Assembly (NCBI RefSeq): GCF_003313325.1
Contig: NZ_QMHQ01000002.1
Location: forward strand, 1 to 64,000
Origin: Pedobacter namyangjuensis
GTDB lineage: Bacteria > Bacteroidota > Bacteroidia > Sphingobacteriales > Sphingobacteriaceae
DNA: 64,000 nucleotides
Direction: 5' to 3'
The translations under genes and the position numbers were made by a program. The notes beneath the pieces were generated by a model, which was not told the DNA's origin, ran no database searches, and saw only the letters and a list, made by a program, of their open reading frames with translations. This document shows, one piece after another, positions 43,254 to 52,633 of the stretch (the first letter of the stretch is position 1; every line of letters begins with the position of its first letter).

Positions 43254-44378
43254 CTAATATGTAATTACCTGTTCTTCTAAATGTGCAGGCAATTCTCTAT
43301 AGTTGTATTGCTGTCCACGTAGTTGTGGTTCAAAACCAGCTTCTGCAATTGCCGTCTGAATTCCGTTTGCTGTAAAGCGGTGTGGTGCACCAGCAGCAGA
43401 GACAACATTTTCTTCAATCATTATCGAGCCAAAATCGTTAGCGCCAGCATGTAGGCACATTTGTGCAACAGATTTACCTACAGTTAACCAGCTTGCTTGT
43501 ATATTTTTAACGTTTGGCAACATAATTCTGCTCAAAGCAAGCATTCTTACATATTCATCGCCACTTACGTTGTTACTAATGCCTCTTAAGCGTTTTAACA
43601 AAGTTCCATCATCCTGAAAAGGCCAAGGAATAAAGGCTAAAAATCCTTTTGCATGTTCAGGTTTTTCGCTTTGCACTTCTCTTATCCAAACCAAATGCTC
43701 AAAACGTTCTTCAATAGTTTCTACGTGTCCGAACATCATTGTGGCAGAAGTAGTAATATCAAGTTGATGTGCTGCTCTCATTACATCTAACCACTCTTTA
43801 CCGCCACATTTTCCTTTAGAAATTAAACGCCTAACTCTGTCGTTTAAAATTTCTGCACCAGCACCAGGCAAAGAATCCATACCGTGGGCTTTAAGCTCTC
43901 TTAAAACTTCAGTATGGGAAATGCCTTCCAATTTAGCAACGTGAGCAATTTCTGGTGGACCTAATGCATGTAGCTTTAAATCTGGGTATAAATCTTTTAA
44001 CTGCTTAAATAAATCAGCATAAAAACGCAAGCCTAAATCTGGATGGTGCCCACCTTGAAGTAAAAGTTGATCGCCACCTAAACGAAAAGTTTCTTCGATT
44101 TTTACTTTGTAGGTTTCAATATCGGTAATATAGCTCTCGTCGTGCCCTGGTCTGCGGAAAAAATTACAAAATTTACAGTTGGCAATACAAACATTTGTAG
44201 TGTTTACATTTCTATCAATTTGCCAGGTAACCTTACCACTCGGAACTTGAATTTTTCGTAGTTCGTTAGCAACGTAAGCCAGCTCGGCAGTATCTGCATT
44301 ATGATATAAAAAAACGCCTTCTTCTTGTGTTAAAAACTCAAAATTTAACGCTCTCTGTAGTAAATCTGCGGTATTCAT
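43254..44378 (-). CDS. mqnC: Cyclic dehypoxanthinyl futalosine synthase (radical SAM)
   Basis: A 374-aa radical SAM enzyme of the futalosine route to menaquinone. It cyclises dehypoxanthine futalosine. The cluster Cys are C64, C68 and C71 in NVCIANCKFCNF. It has EETFRLGGDQLLLQGGHHPDL, ELKAHGMDSLPGAGAEIL and the C-terminal CLHAGANDFGSIMIEENVVSAAG. This fits MqnC better than MqnE. A TATCTTTG box lies 4 bases before the ATG, suggesting a leaderless message. Confidence 0.94.
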   Translation of the reverse strand: MNTADLLQRALNFEFLTQEEGVFLYHNADTAELAYVANELRKIQVPSGKVTWQIDRNVNTTNVCIANCKFCNFFRRPGHDESYITDIETYKVKIEETFRLGGDQLLLQGGHHPDLGLRFYADLFKQLKDLYPDLKLHALGPPEIAHVAKLEGISHTEVLRELKAHGMDSLPGAGAEILNDRVRRLISKGKCGGKEWLDVMRAAHQLDITTSATMMFGHVETIEERFEHLVWIREVQSEKPEHAKGFLAFIPWPFQDDGTLLKRLRGISNNVSGDEYVRMLALSRIMLPNVKNIQASWLTVGKSVAQMCLHAGANDFGSIMIEENVVSAAGAPHRFTANGIQTAIAEAGFEPQLRGQQYNYRELPAHLEEQVITY

Positions 44379-44381
44379 TCA

Positions 44382-44389
44382 CAAAGATA
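44382..44389 (-). promoter_or_regulatory. -7 box of mqnC, leaderless-type spacing
   Basis: TATCTTTG on the minus strand ends 3 bases before the mqnC ATG, so transcription would start at or next to the initiation codon. No clear -33 element. Confidence 0.4.
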
Positions 44390-44510
44390 AATAAAAAAGG
44401 GATGAAGGTTGCGGGTTGATGGTTTAAGGTTTGTAAAAAAGTTCAGATTCTAAATAATCCTTTTAGTCTGTGTAATCATTTATCCTATATTTACGGCTCT
44501 AAAAAATACT

Positions 44511-45749
44511 ATGGTAAATTTCAATCGTTTTACACTTGCTAATGGCTTAAAAGTTTTGGTTCATGAAGATCCGACAACGCCAATGGCTGTTTTAAATATA
44601 TTATATGACGTGGGCGCAAGAGATGAAGAAGCTGGAAAAACTGGTTTCGCACATCTTTTTGAGCATTTAATGTTCGGCGGATCTGTAAATATTCCAAGTT
44701 ACGATGAACCATTGCAACGAGTGGGAGGAGAAAACAATGCTTTTACCAGCAACGACATTACTAATTATTACATTACTTTACCTGCAACCAATATAGAAAC
44801 TGCTTTTTGGTTAGAAAGTGATAGAATGTTGAGCTTAGCTTTTTCTGAAAAAAGTTTAGACACCCAGCGTAATGTGGTAATGGAAGAATTTAAACAACGC
44901 TATCTGAATCAGCCTTATGGCGACGTTTGGTTAAAGTTGCGTCCGTTGGCTTATCAAACGCATCCCTATCAATGGGCAACAATAGGACAGGATTTAGCTC
45001 AAATAGAACATGCGAAAATGGAAGATGTAAAAGCATTTTTCAAAAAGCATTATAATCCTCAAAATGCGATTTTAGTAGTTGGAGGAAATGTAAATACAGA
45101 AGATGTTAAAGCGTTGGCCGAAAAATGGTTTGAACCTATTCCGGCCGGAGAAAAGTATGTTAGAAATTTACCTAAGGAATTGCCACAAACGGAAGCGAGA
45201 ACTTTAACGGTAAATGCAAATGTACCCTTAAATGCAATATACATTGCTTTTAAAATGCCAGCAAGAAAAGACGCTAATTATCAAGTTTTTGATTTAATGT
45301 CTGATATACTTTCGCAAGGGCAGTCTTCTCGTTTGTACAATAGTTTACTTAAAGAACAACAGTTGTTTAGCGATATTAATGCTTACATAACCAGTAGTTT
45401 AGATGAAGGTTTGTTTATTGTTGAAGGTAAGTTGGTGGCGGGTGTTAGCACCGAAACTGCAGAAAAGGCAATTTGGTTGGAATTGCAAAAAATGGTAGAT
45501 AACCAGGTTACTGAGGATGAATTAACCAAGGTTAAGAATAAATCAGAATCTATCATGCTTTTTGGCGAGATGAGTTTGCTAGACAAAGCTATGAATTTAG
45601 CATACTACGAACTTTTAGGCGATGCTGCAGATCTAAATATTGAAATTGATAAATATTTAGCTATTACTGCCGAGCAATTACAAACTGTGGCAAAAGACAC
45701 TTTCAAAAAAGAAAAATCATCTACTTTATATTATTTAGCTAATGCTTAA
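44511..45749 (+). CDS. M16 zinc peptidase, catalytic subunit
   Basis: A 412-aa M16 peptidase. The inverted zinc motif HLFEH (48-52) and the third ligand in NVVMEEFKQRY (about 125) are complete. No signal peptide, so it appears cytoplasmic. Its partner starts 8 bases before its stop. The 7-of-8 box TATATTTA lies 18 bases upstream. Substrates are probably oligopeptides; this is a family inference. Confidence 0.93.
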   Translation: MVNFNRFTLANGLKVLVHEDPTTPMAVLNILYDVGARDEEAGKTGFAHLFEHLMFGGSVNIPSYDEPLQRVGGENNAFTSNDITNYYITLPATNIETAFWLESDRMLSLAFSEKSLDTQRNVVMEEFKQRYLNQPYGDVWLKLRPLAYQTHPYQWATIGQDLAQIEHAKMEDVKAFFKKHYNPQNAILVVGGNVNTEDVKALAEKWFEPIPAGEKYVRNLPKELPQTEARTLTVNANVPLNAIYIAFKMPARKDANYQVFDLMSDILSQGQSSRLYNSLLKEQQLFSDINAYITSSLDEGLFIVEGKLVAGVSTETAEKAIWLELQKMVDNQVTEDELTKVKNKSESIMLFGEMSLLDKAMNLAYYELLGDAADLNIEIDKYLAITAEQLQTVAKDTFKKEKSSTLYYLANA

Positions 45750-47016
45750 TAGAACAACAGCACCTGATTTTAAACAGGTTAACGATATCAATTTTATTGA
45801 ACCTACAAAACAAGAGCTAGATAATGGCATTAAGGTTTTTACGGTAAATGCCGGCGAGCAAGAGCTGGTACGAATTGAGTTTATTTTCGAAAACGTAAAC
45901 TGGGATGAGAAAAAGCCCTTACAAGCTGTTAGTGTAAATAGCTTAATTAATAATGGTACAAAAACATTAACTGCTAAGGAAATTGCCGAAAAGGTAGATT
46001 ACTATGGTGCATTTTTGCAAACAGAATATGGGGCCGACCATACAGTTATTACACTTTATAGCCTTAATAAACATCTTGAAGCCGTATTGCCGATTATTTG
46101 GTCTATACTAAACGAAAGTGTTTTCCCGGCGCAGGAGTTAGCAATTTTTGTGCAAAATCAAAAGCAGAAGTTACAGGTAAACCTCAAAAAAAACGATTTC
46201 TTAGCACGAAAAGCATTTGCTAATGCGATTTTTGGGCAAACTCCCTACGGTGTAGATATTAAGATAGAAGATTACGATGCTTTAATGCAAACCGATCTTT
46301 TAGCCTACTATAGCGCAGCTTTTAAACCGAGCAACTGTATAATTGTTGCAGCAGGTAAGTTTGAAAGACAAGAATTTGATTTGTTGAATAAATTCTTCGG
46401 AACAAACTGGGAGAATGATAAGCTATCTACTTCAAATCAGTTCGCTTTCTCGCCAATTGGCGGAAATGAAATCTATGTAGAGAAAGAAGATGCTGTTCAA
46501 TCTGCCATTAGAATGGGTAATTTAAGCATTACCAGAACGCACAAAGATTTTCCTTCATTGCAAATTCTTAATACGGTTTTAGGCGGCTATTTCGGTTCGC
46601 GTTTAATGACAAACATTCGTGAAGATAAAGGCTACACTTACGGCATTGGCTCTGGCATTGCATCCTTAAAAGATGCCGGCTATTTCTTTATCGCAACAGA
46701 AGTTGGCACAGATGTTTGTGCCAGTGCTTTGCAAGAAATTGAGAAAGAAATAGAATTGCTGAAGACGGATTTGGTAGCAGACGAAGAATTAAATTTAGTT
46801 AGAAACTTTATGCTAGGGTCGTTGTTAGGTAGTTTGGAAAATGCTTTTTCTCACGCAGATAAGTTTAAAAATATCTACTTCTCTGGTTTGGGTTACGATT
46901 ATTACACCAATTACATTGCAACCGTTAAAAGCATTACCGCAACAGAAATTAAAAGTATTGCAAATACCTATTTAAATTGGGATGCAATGACAAAAGTTGT
47001 AGTCGGTAAAAAATAG
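45742..47016 (+). CDS. M16-like protein, non-catalytic subunit
   Basis: A 424-aa M16-fold protein lacking HxxEH; the equivalent site reads VNSLINNGT. It keeps the substrate-binding NIREDKGYTYGIGSGIAS block near 290-310 found in the second half of M16 enzymes. Overlapping the catalytic gene by 8 bases, it should form a heterodimer, as in bacterial M16B pairs and mitochondrial MPP alpha/beta. Confidence 0.92.
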   Translation: MLNRTTAPDFKQVNDINFIEPTKQELDNGIKVFTVNAGEQELVRIEFIFENVNWDEKKPLQAVSVNSLINNGTKTLTAKEIAEKVDYYGAFLQTEYGADHTVITLYSLNKHLEAVLPIIWSILNESVFPAQELAIFVQNQKQKLQVNLKKNDFLARKAFANAIFGQTPYGVDIKIEDYDALMQTDLLAYYSAAFKPSNCIIVAAGKFERQEFDLLNKFFGTNWENDKLSTSNQFAFSPIGGNEIYVEKEDAVQSAIRMGNLSITRTHKDFPSLQILNTVLGGYFGSRLMTNIREDKGYTYGIGSGIASLKDAGYFFIATEVGTDVCASALQEIEKEIELLKTDLVADEELNLVRNFMLGSLLGSLENAFSHADKFKNIYFSGLGYDYYTNYIATVKSITATEIKSIANTYLNWDAMTKVVVGKK

Positions 47017-47028
47017 TTGTAAAGTTTT

Positions 47029-47487
47029 ATGAATAACATCCTAGCGGAAAAAGAGGCTTATCAGTACGTGCTAAACCCAGATTTATCAACTATTGATTGG
47101 GATAATGTACTGCATCTGTTTCAAGAAGTTAATTGGAAACATCGCATTGCGGAAGAAATAGCTAAAGCATTTAAGCTTAGTACCACTACGCTTTTTGTTT
47201 ATCACGAAGAAAAGATAATTGCTTTCGGTAGGGTAATAGGAGATGGGAGATATTATGCCATGCTTGCCGATATAGTGGTAGATCCAGCTTATCAGGGTAA
47301 AGGCTTAGGAAAATATTTGGTAACCAGGTTGAATAATCAGCTTGAAAATTACCATTTCGTAAATTTAAGTGCGGCACCTGGAGCTGATGATTTTTATAAA
47401 AGCATGGGCTGGAAAAAACAAACCACAGCTTTTATTTGGCCACAGGGTCCAAAACAGTTACGGCAACATTGCGAGCCTGAGAAATAA
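47029..47487 (+). CDS. GNAT-family N-acetyltransferase
   Basis: A 152-aa GNAT domain: ADIVVDPAYQGKGLGKYLVTRL holds the acetyl-CoA loop (QGKGLG), and APGADDFYKSMGWKKQ is motif B. Acceptor unknown. 12 bases after the M16 partner, so probably the third gene of that operon. A terminator follows directly. Confidence 0.92.
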   Translation: MNNILAEKEAYQYVLNPDLSTIDWDNVLHLFQEVNWKHRIAEEIAKAFKLSTTTLFVYHEEKIIAFGRVIGDGRYYAMLADIVVDPAYQGKGLGKYLVTRLNNQLENYHFVNLSAAPGADDFYKSMGWKKQTTAFIWPQGPKQLRQHCEPEK

Positions 47488-47491
47488 AAAT

Positions 47492-47520
47492 AAACGCCCC
47501 TGATTTGGGGCGTTTGTTTT
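47492..47520. terminator. Bidirectional terminator between convergent genes
   Basis: AAACGCCCC (47492-47500) and GGGGCGTTT (47507-47515) form a 9-bp stem with a 6-base loop. A T-run follows on plus and A-rich bases precede (T-run on minus), so both the GNAT gene and the DUF3857 gene can end here. Confidence 0.88.
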
Positions 47521-49415
47521 TATTCTGCTTTTGTAAGTACTGCTTTTAACTTGTCGGCCGCAACAATTTTCTTGTTGAATTCTACATATTCATTATACTT
47601 TTCTGGCGGAAAGCTCTTAGCTGTCATGTTTTGCACACGTGTATAAACAATTTGGTTTTCTTTACTAGAAAATTTAGCGCTGTAAGATCCAAATTCAGAG
47701 GCAATGTTTACGTCTTTTGGTAAGAATTCTATACTATAGCCTTTTGGTAGGGAATAAATGATTTCATCTTCATCTTCATAACTAAAAGACACTGCAAAAT
47801 GTGTTTTTCTATTATCAATTTTAGCAGGTACGCTTTCTCTTCTGTTAGTTAAATTTACGGTTAAAAAAGCCTTGTCGCCTCCTTTGGTTAATAATTGGTT
47901 CGTCTTAAATTTCAATTCTTCATTCATTATTGGCAAAGCTTTGTCAGGTTGCTCAAACTTAAACGAGGTAAGCTCACTTGCCGGAATGTTATTCCCTTCA
48001 TTAATTCGCTTCCTTTGTTCTGTAGGTTCAATTAATAGCATTTGCATGTTATCTTCAAATTGTGCATTTGCATAGATTGATTTTATAGCTATAGTAGCGT
48101 TTCCATCTTCGCTAAACAATACATTTGTTTTTCTACGCTGGTAATTGTCTTTTGCATTATAAATTGGAGTTCTCACAATCCTTCCACCATCTTCTGTAAT
48201 CATTAAGACGTTTCTATCCGCATTATCATGCCCAATAAATCCCATCGGGTTATATTGACTTGTACATTCTAAAAATGTAGTATCATTTGCCAACGGCACT
48301 GCAAGTATCATATGGTTTGCCTGGCCCATACTGGCGTAGTTAGGATTTAAGCCGGGCATTCCATTTCCAATAACGATTAAATTCGATTTAATTCCAGCTT
48401 CATTTAATAAAGCTTTCATGTAATTTGATAAGGCTTTACAATCTCCGTAATTTACTTGTGCAACTTTCTCCGCTAATATTGGCTTAAAGCCTCCAATACC
48501 TAGTTGGACACTTACGTAACGTGTGTTTTGTTGCAAATAATTATAAAGTTTGCTAATTTTTTCTTTCGGATTTTTAGCGTCTTTAATCAGATGCTGAACT
48601 TGTAACTTTGTAGCTGGCGGAAGCGTATTTGCATTTTCGTTTAATTTGTGCATCCAAGCACCAAAGTTTTTCCAATTATCAAAGTTGCCCGTAGTATTAT
48701 CGTACTCAAATTGATTTGGAGAAACCTTAACCCAATCGATAATATTTTCTATTCCTACACTTAAAGGTTCTTTTACAATTGCCGGCGCATTAGTGCTCGA
48801 CCATTTATACAGTGTCTTATCGCCGACTTTTGCAGAATCTGTGACAAGACCTTTGCTCGTTAAAAATTTAATATTTATACCAGCATTTTTCGAAAGATTA
48901 TAGGCAGATTTTTCTGTAGAAATACCGTAGCCTTTTACAGCTCTCCACGACGGTATAGAGAGTATGCCTCTAAAATCCTGAGTATAACTATACTCGATAG
49001 TGTAAGGATAGAATGTGCTGTAGAATTTTAAATGCTTTAACCTGTTGTCTTCAAAAATTGAGTAATCAGAAATTAAGCTCTGATCTCTGATATCCGCAGT
49101 TTTGTATTCTTTAACTTTTTTGCCAGAAGCATCATAAAGAGTTGCTTTAATATTGTAAATATTTGAGAATTTATCATAAACCTCAGCCATTTCCGCAAAG
49201 TCGTCGCCGGCTTTGTTTAGTATAGTTATCGCAATTTTATAATCAACTTTTCCTGCACCTATACTTTTAAGTTCGAAACTTTGTTCTTCATTTCTAACCA
49301 CTGCAACCGCATCTTTTAATAAGCTCTCCGGAATTTTAGTTGCATCGTAATTGGATTGAGCTTTAACGCTTAAAAAAACTCCAGAAAATAATAATGCTAT
49401 AAATAGTGTTCTCAT
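47520..49415 (-). CDS. DUF3857 and transglutaminase-like secreted protein (with catalytic Cys)
   Basis: A 631-aa secreted protein (signal ALLFSGVFLSVKAQS). The DUF3857 domain is at about 40-230. The transglutaminase core (about 270-400) contains VNYGDCKALSNYMKALL, which supplies the catalytic Cys near 325, and NHMILAVPL with the His. The C-terminal beta-rich domain follows. It starts with a TAATG overlap at the end of the upstream paralogue, so they are translationally coupled. A wall- or surface-linked thiol peptidase-like activity is possible. Confidence 0.88.
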   Translation of the reverse strand: MRTLFIALLFSGVFLSVKAQSNYDATKIPESLLKDAVAVVRNEEQSFELKSIGAGKVDYKIAITILNKAGDDFAEMAEVYDKFSNIYNIKATLYDASGKKVKEYKTADIRDQSLISDYSIFEDNRLKHLKFYSTFYPYTIEYSYTQDFRGILSIPSWRAVKGYGISTEKSAYNLSKNAGINIKFLTSKGLVTDSAKVGDKTLYKWSSTNAPAIVKEPLSVGIENIIDWVKVSPNQFEYDNTTGNFDNWKNFGAWMHKLNENANTLPPATKLQVQHLIKDAKNPKEKISKLYNYLQQNTRYVSVQLGIGGFKPILAEKVAQVNYGDCKALSNYMKALLNEAGIKSNLIVIGNGMPGLNPNYASMGQANHMILAVPLANDTTFLECTSQYNPMGFIGHDNADRNVLMITEDGGRIVRTPIYNAKDNYQRRKTNVLFSEDGNATIAIKSIYANAQFEDNMQMLLIEPTEQRKRINEGNNIPASELTSFKFEQPDKALPIMNEELKFKTNQLLTKGGDKAFLTVNLTNRRESVPAKIDNRKTHFAVSFSYEDEDEIIYSLPKGYSIEFLPKDVNIASEFGSYSAKFSSKENQIVYTRVQNMTAKSFPPEKYNEYVEFNKKIVAADKLKAVLTKAE

Positions 49416-51400
49416 TAGGCTTTCTTTTTAAATACAATTTGTTCTGCTTGTTTTTGTACAATTGCTTTAAACAATTCTTTTAAGTGAAAATATTCCTCCG
49501 GCGTATAAAATGATTTGTTTATTTCTATTACGCTTTTTACAAGAAGCGATTTTCCTTCAGAAACGTAACTTATAATAAAACTTCCTCTGTTATCCGGAAT
49601 TTTAAAAGCTCCACCTTTTGGCAGTTTATCAATTTCATATTCTTCCGGAAAATTTACAGTAATTCGAAAACTTTCTTTTAAGGGGTAAGCAAAATCGACA
49701 GGAAACAAGCGCTCTTCATGCTTAAACATGTTCTCTTTGGTTCTTTCGAAAAGCAAAGGAGTAAAGTAAACTAGGTTACCGGCTTCCTCTACGTTATCTT
49801 CAATTGCAATATTAAAAGACTCTGTTAAAAGCGCATCTAGACTATCTAAATTAACAACTTTGTAGTTTTTTATTTCTAATCCAGTTTTATCCTTTTTATA
49901 ATTTTTTAAAAATTCAGCCTCGTTGTTTGTTGTTCTGTACCTATTACGAAGATTAAGAGCAGAATATCCTTTTGAATATAAACTCAGATTACCATTAAGC
50001 TTATTTTCTTTATCCAATGTTAAAAAATAATTATAAATTTTTTCAGTCGCCACGCTCGGCTCTGTGGTAATCCAGTTTCCGGTTTTTGTGGTTAAATTGG
50101 TAACAAAACCTTGGTGACTCAAATTATCATAATGTATCATGCCCATCGGAAGATCTTTATCAGTAGCATCTAGCAAAACTTGTTTGTTATTCATGTTTAC
50201 CAGTGCAATCACATTGTTGAACTTTGATATAATTGGATTTCCTGGGTGTACTCCGTTTTCTCGAGTGCTTATTAAAACAGGATATGCCGTTACTTTGGCT
50301 TCTTTTAATAGATTTAACAAACATAAATTTATATCGCCAGAGCTACCGGATTTCTTTTCAAATATGGTTTTTGGATTTGTACTCGTAGCATAAAAGCTGT
50401 ACTCATCGTTCCATTTTATGTTGTTTTTCACATAATCAAAAATCAGTTTTGTGACTATGGCAGTGTCTTTTTCGCCTTTTAAAATTGTAGGTAGAAGCGT
50501 TTTTGCAGTTGAATTTTTAGTGATGTACGCACCGAAATTTTCATCAGTAGATAGGCCGTCGATAAGTTTTGGCCAAGTTCCATTAAAATCTTTAAATGCT
50601 TCGCCAGGAAAACGAGTGCCTTGCAGTTCGAAATCAATTGTTGGCCTATAATCGTCTAAAGTCGTAATGTAAGCTTCATCTTTAAGCGCCGGAACATTTT
50701 CTAGCACAAATTGATCAAGCGTAGCAGCAGACGTTAATCCAGCAAGGTAATGGGCATTAACTTGCTCGTGCTTAGTGCGCTTTACATCTAAGTATCCAGT
50801 GAAATTACTTTTGTAAACAAAATACTCTGGAATGCTTACGTTGTATTCGGTATATAATGTTGGTATATCACTTTGAAAACTAAAACCTCTTAGATTAAAA
50901 ATGAAGTCGGACTTGATTTTATATTTATATTCTAGAATCGAACCTTCCTTAACGTTTGGCAGGGTAAATTTCTTAATGGTGAACTTTTTGTTAAACTCTT
51001 CAGAGAATTTAGCGTCCTTTCCAATTTTGCTGGTAATCATTTTGCCATCAACCATGTTATAGGTTGCAGCTTCCATATTGTTCAAGTCTTCTTTGGCACT
51101 ATTGCTACTTCTGTATAAATTAATTTTATAGTTGGCTAAATCGTAGCCACTTTTATTTAATACTTTATAACGAATATGTCTTTCATAAACATAAACCCAG
51201 CCACTACCAATGGTATATTCGAAATAACAATTTCCGATGTCGAAAATTTTAAGAGCTGCAGCAGCAGAGTCTTGACCAGATGCTTTTAGTTCAAATTCTT
51301 CTGGTGAAATTTTACCGAATTTAAATTCTTTTTTTTGTGCATAGACAAAACAGTAGGACAGAGATATCCCTAGAATAATCAAGAGAGCTTTAATTTTCAT
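49415..51400 (-). CDS. DUF3857 and transglutaminase-like secreted protein (Cys-lacking)
   Basis: A 661-aa paralogue of the next gene, with signal (LLIILGISLSYCFVYAQ), DUF3857 domain and a transglutaminase core. The active Cys block reads KSGSSGDINLCLLNLLKEA, so Ile/Asn stand where Cys is expected, and only a Cys four residues later remains. VALVNMNNKQVLLDATDKD keeps the Asp. Probably non-enzymatic. First gene of the pair. Confidence 0.88.
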   Translation of the reverse strand: MKIKALLIILGISLSYCFVYAQKKEFKFGKISPEEFELKASGQDSAAAALKIFDIGNCYFEYTIGSGWVYVYERHIRYKVLNKSGYDLANYKINLYRSSNSAKEDLNNMEAATYNMVDGKMITSKIGKDAKFSEEFNKKFTIKKFTLPNVKEGSILEYKYKIKSDFIFNLRGFSFQSDIPTLYTEYNVSIPEYFVYKSNFTGYLDVKRTKHEQVNAHYLAGLTSAATLDQFVLENVPALKDEAYITTLDDYRPTIDFELQGTRFPGEAFKDFNGTWPKLIDGLSTDENFGAYITKNSTAKTLLPTILKGEKDTAIVTKLIFDYVKNNIKWNDEYSFYATSTNPKTIFEKKSGSSGDINLCLLNLLKEAKVTAYPVLISTRENGVHPGNPIISKFNNVIALVNMNNKQVLLDATDKDLPMGMIHYDNLSHQGFVTNLTTKTGNWITTEPSVATEKIYNYFLTLDKENKLNGNLSLYSKGYSALNLRNRYRTTNNEAEFLKNYKKDKTGLEIKNYKVVNLDSLDALLTESFNIAIEDNVEEAGNLVYFTPLLFERTKENMFKHEERLFPVDFAYPLKESFRITVNFPEEYEIDKLPKGGAFKIPDNRGSFIISYVSEGKSLLVKSVIEINKSFYTPEEYFHLKELFKAIVQKQAEQIVFKKKA

Positions 51401-51528
51401 AATTGCGTAATTTATTATTCTAATATGCTAAAGTTTTAATAATATTTAAAGAGCTTACAAGAATCTTTTTTCACAACGTGATGAGAATCCTATTTTGTAA
51501 CATCCGTGCTATTGCTAATAAAAGTCAC

Positions 51529-51558
51529 TTTGACGTTTAATTTATTGTTGTAAATTTG
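51529..51558 (+). promoter_or_regulatory. Promoter of the GH43 gene pair
   Basis: TTTG (51529-51532), 18 bases, then TAAATTTG (51551-51558), 21 bases before the ATG at 51580. Both boxes match the Bacteroidota consensus. Confidence 0.75.
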
Positions 51559-51579
51559 GTAGGCCGGTATAACCAAATT

Positions 51580-52620
51580 ATGAACAAAATCTTTTCAATT
51601 ATTTTCTTGTCGCTTTGCGTTAAAATAGCTTTTGGACAAAAAGTAAAGCTTACTTCTGAAAAGGATATGAAAGGCTATTTGATGGTTTATTTTAAGGATG
51701 ACAACCATGGAGTACATTTTGCGCTAAGTACTGATGGCTATAACTTTACAGCCTTAAATGGTAATAAACCTGTTATCACCGGAGACAGTATTGCTACACA
51801 AAAAGGAATTAGAGATCCATATATTACCCGAGGCAATGACGGCTATTTTTATATGGTAGCAACAGATTTGCATATTTTCGCTAAGGAAAACAAATTACGA
51901 AGCACGCAGTGGGAGCGACCTGAGAGAGATTTTGGCTGGGGGAACAATCAGAGCTTGGTTTTAATGCGTTCTAAAGACTTGATTAATTGGACACACCATT
52001 CTATAAGAATTGACAAAGCCTTTGCCGGGTTCGAAAACATTGGCTGTGCATGGGCGCCAGAGTTAATTTATGATGATGCAGTGGGTAAAATGATGATTTA
52101 TTTTACGCTTCGTTTTGGCAATGGAGCTAATCAACTTTATTACGCTTACGTAAACGATGATTTTAAAACGCTTTACTCGGCTCCACAGCCACTTTTCCAA
52201 TATCCTAAAAAAGATAAAAGCGCTATTGATGCGGACATTATTAAGTTTAAGGATCATTATAAAATGTTCTACGTAGCACATGATGGTACGCCCGGGATAA
52301 AAATGGCTTCATCTAAAAATATTAACTCAGATTACGTTTACAACGATAAATGGTACGATCCAGAGCCTAAAGCATGCGAAGCGCCAACAGTTTGGAAACG
52401 TATTAATGAAGATAAATGGGTTTTGATGTATGATATCTACGGAATTAATCCGCATAATTTCGGCTTTAGCGAAACTAGAGATTTTGTAAACTTTACTGAT
52501 TTAGGCCATTTTAACGAGGGAGTAATGAAAACGACAAATTTTACTTCGCCAAAGCATGGCGCCGTTATACATCTAACCAAAAAAGAAATTAACAGCCTGC
52601 AAAAACATTGGAAGAAATAA
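51580..52620 (+). CDS. Secreted GH43-like glycosidase
   Basis: A 346-aa enzyme from ATG 51580; an upstream TTG start would overlap the promoter. Signal peptide (LSLCVKIAFGQ). Propeller with base Asp in KGIRDPYITRGND, AIDADIIKFKDH for the second Asp, and CEAPTVWKRI for the acid Glu. It resembles the N-half of the next gene (GNKPVITGD against GNKPVLKAA), pointing to tandem duplication. Arabinan or similar glycan likely. Confidence 0.85.
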   Translation: MNKIFSIIFLSLCVKIAFGQKVKLTSEKDMKGYLMVYFKDDNHGVHFALSTDGYNFTALNGNKPVITGDSIATQKGIRDPYITRGNDGYFYMVATDLHIFAKENKLRSTQWERPERDFGWGNNQSLVLMRSKDLINWTHHSIRIDKAFAGFENIGCAWAPELIYDDAVGKMMIYFTLRFGNGANQLYYAYVNDDFKTLYSAPQPLFQYPKKDKSAIDADIIKFKDHYKMFYVAHDGTPGIKMASSKNINSDYVYNDKWYDPEPKACEAPTVWKRINEDKWVLMYDIYGINPHNFGFSETRDFVNFTDLGHFNEGVMKTTNFTSPKHGAVIHLTKKEINSLQKHWKK

Positions 52621-52633
52621 CACGATAATAAAT

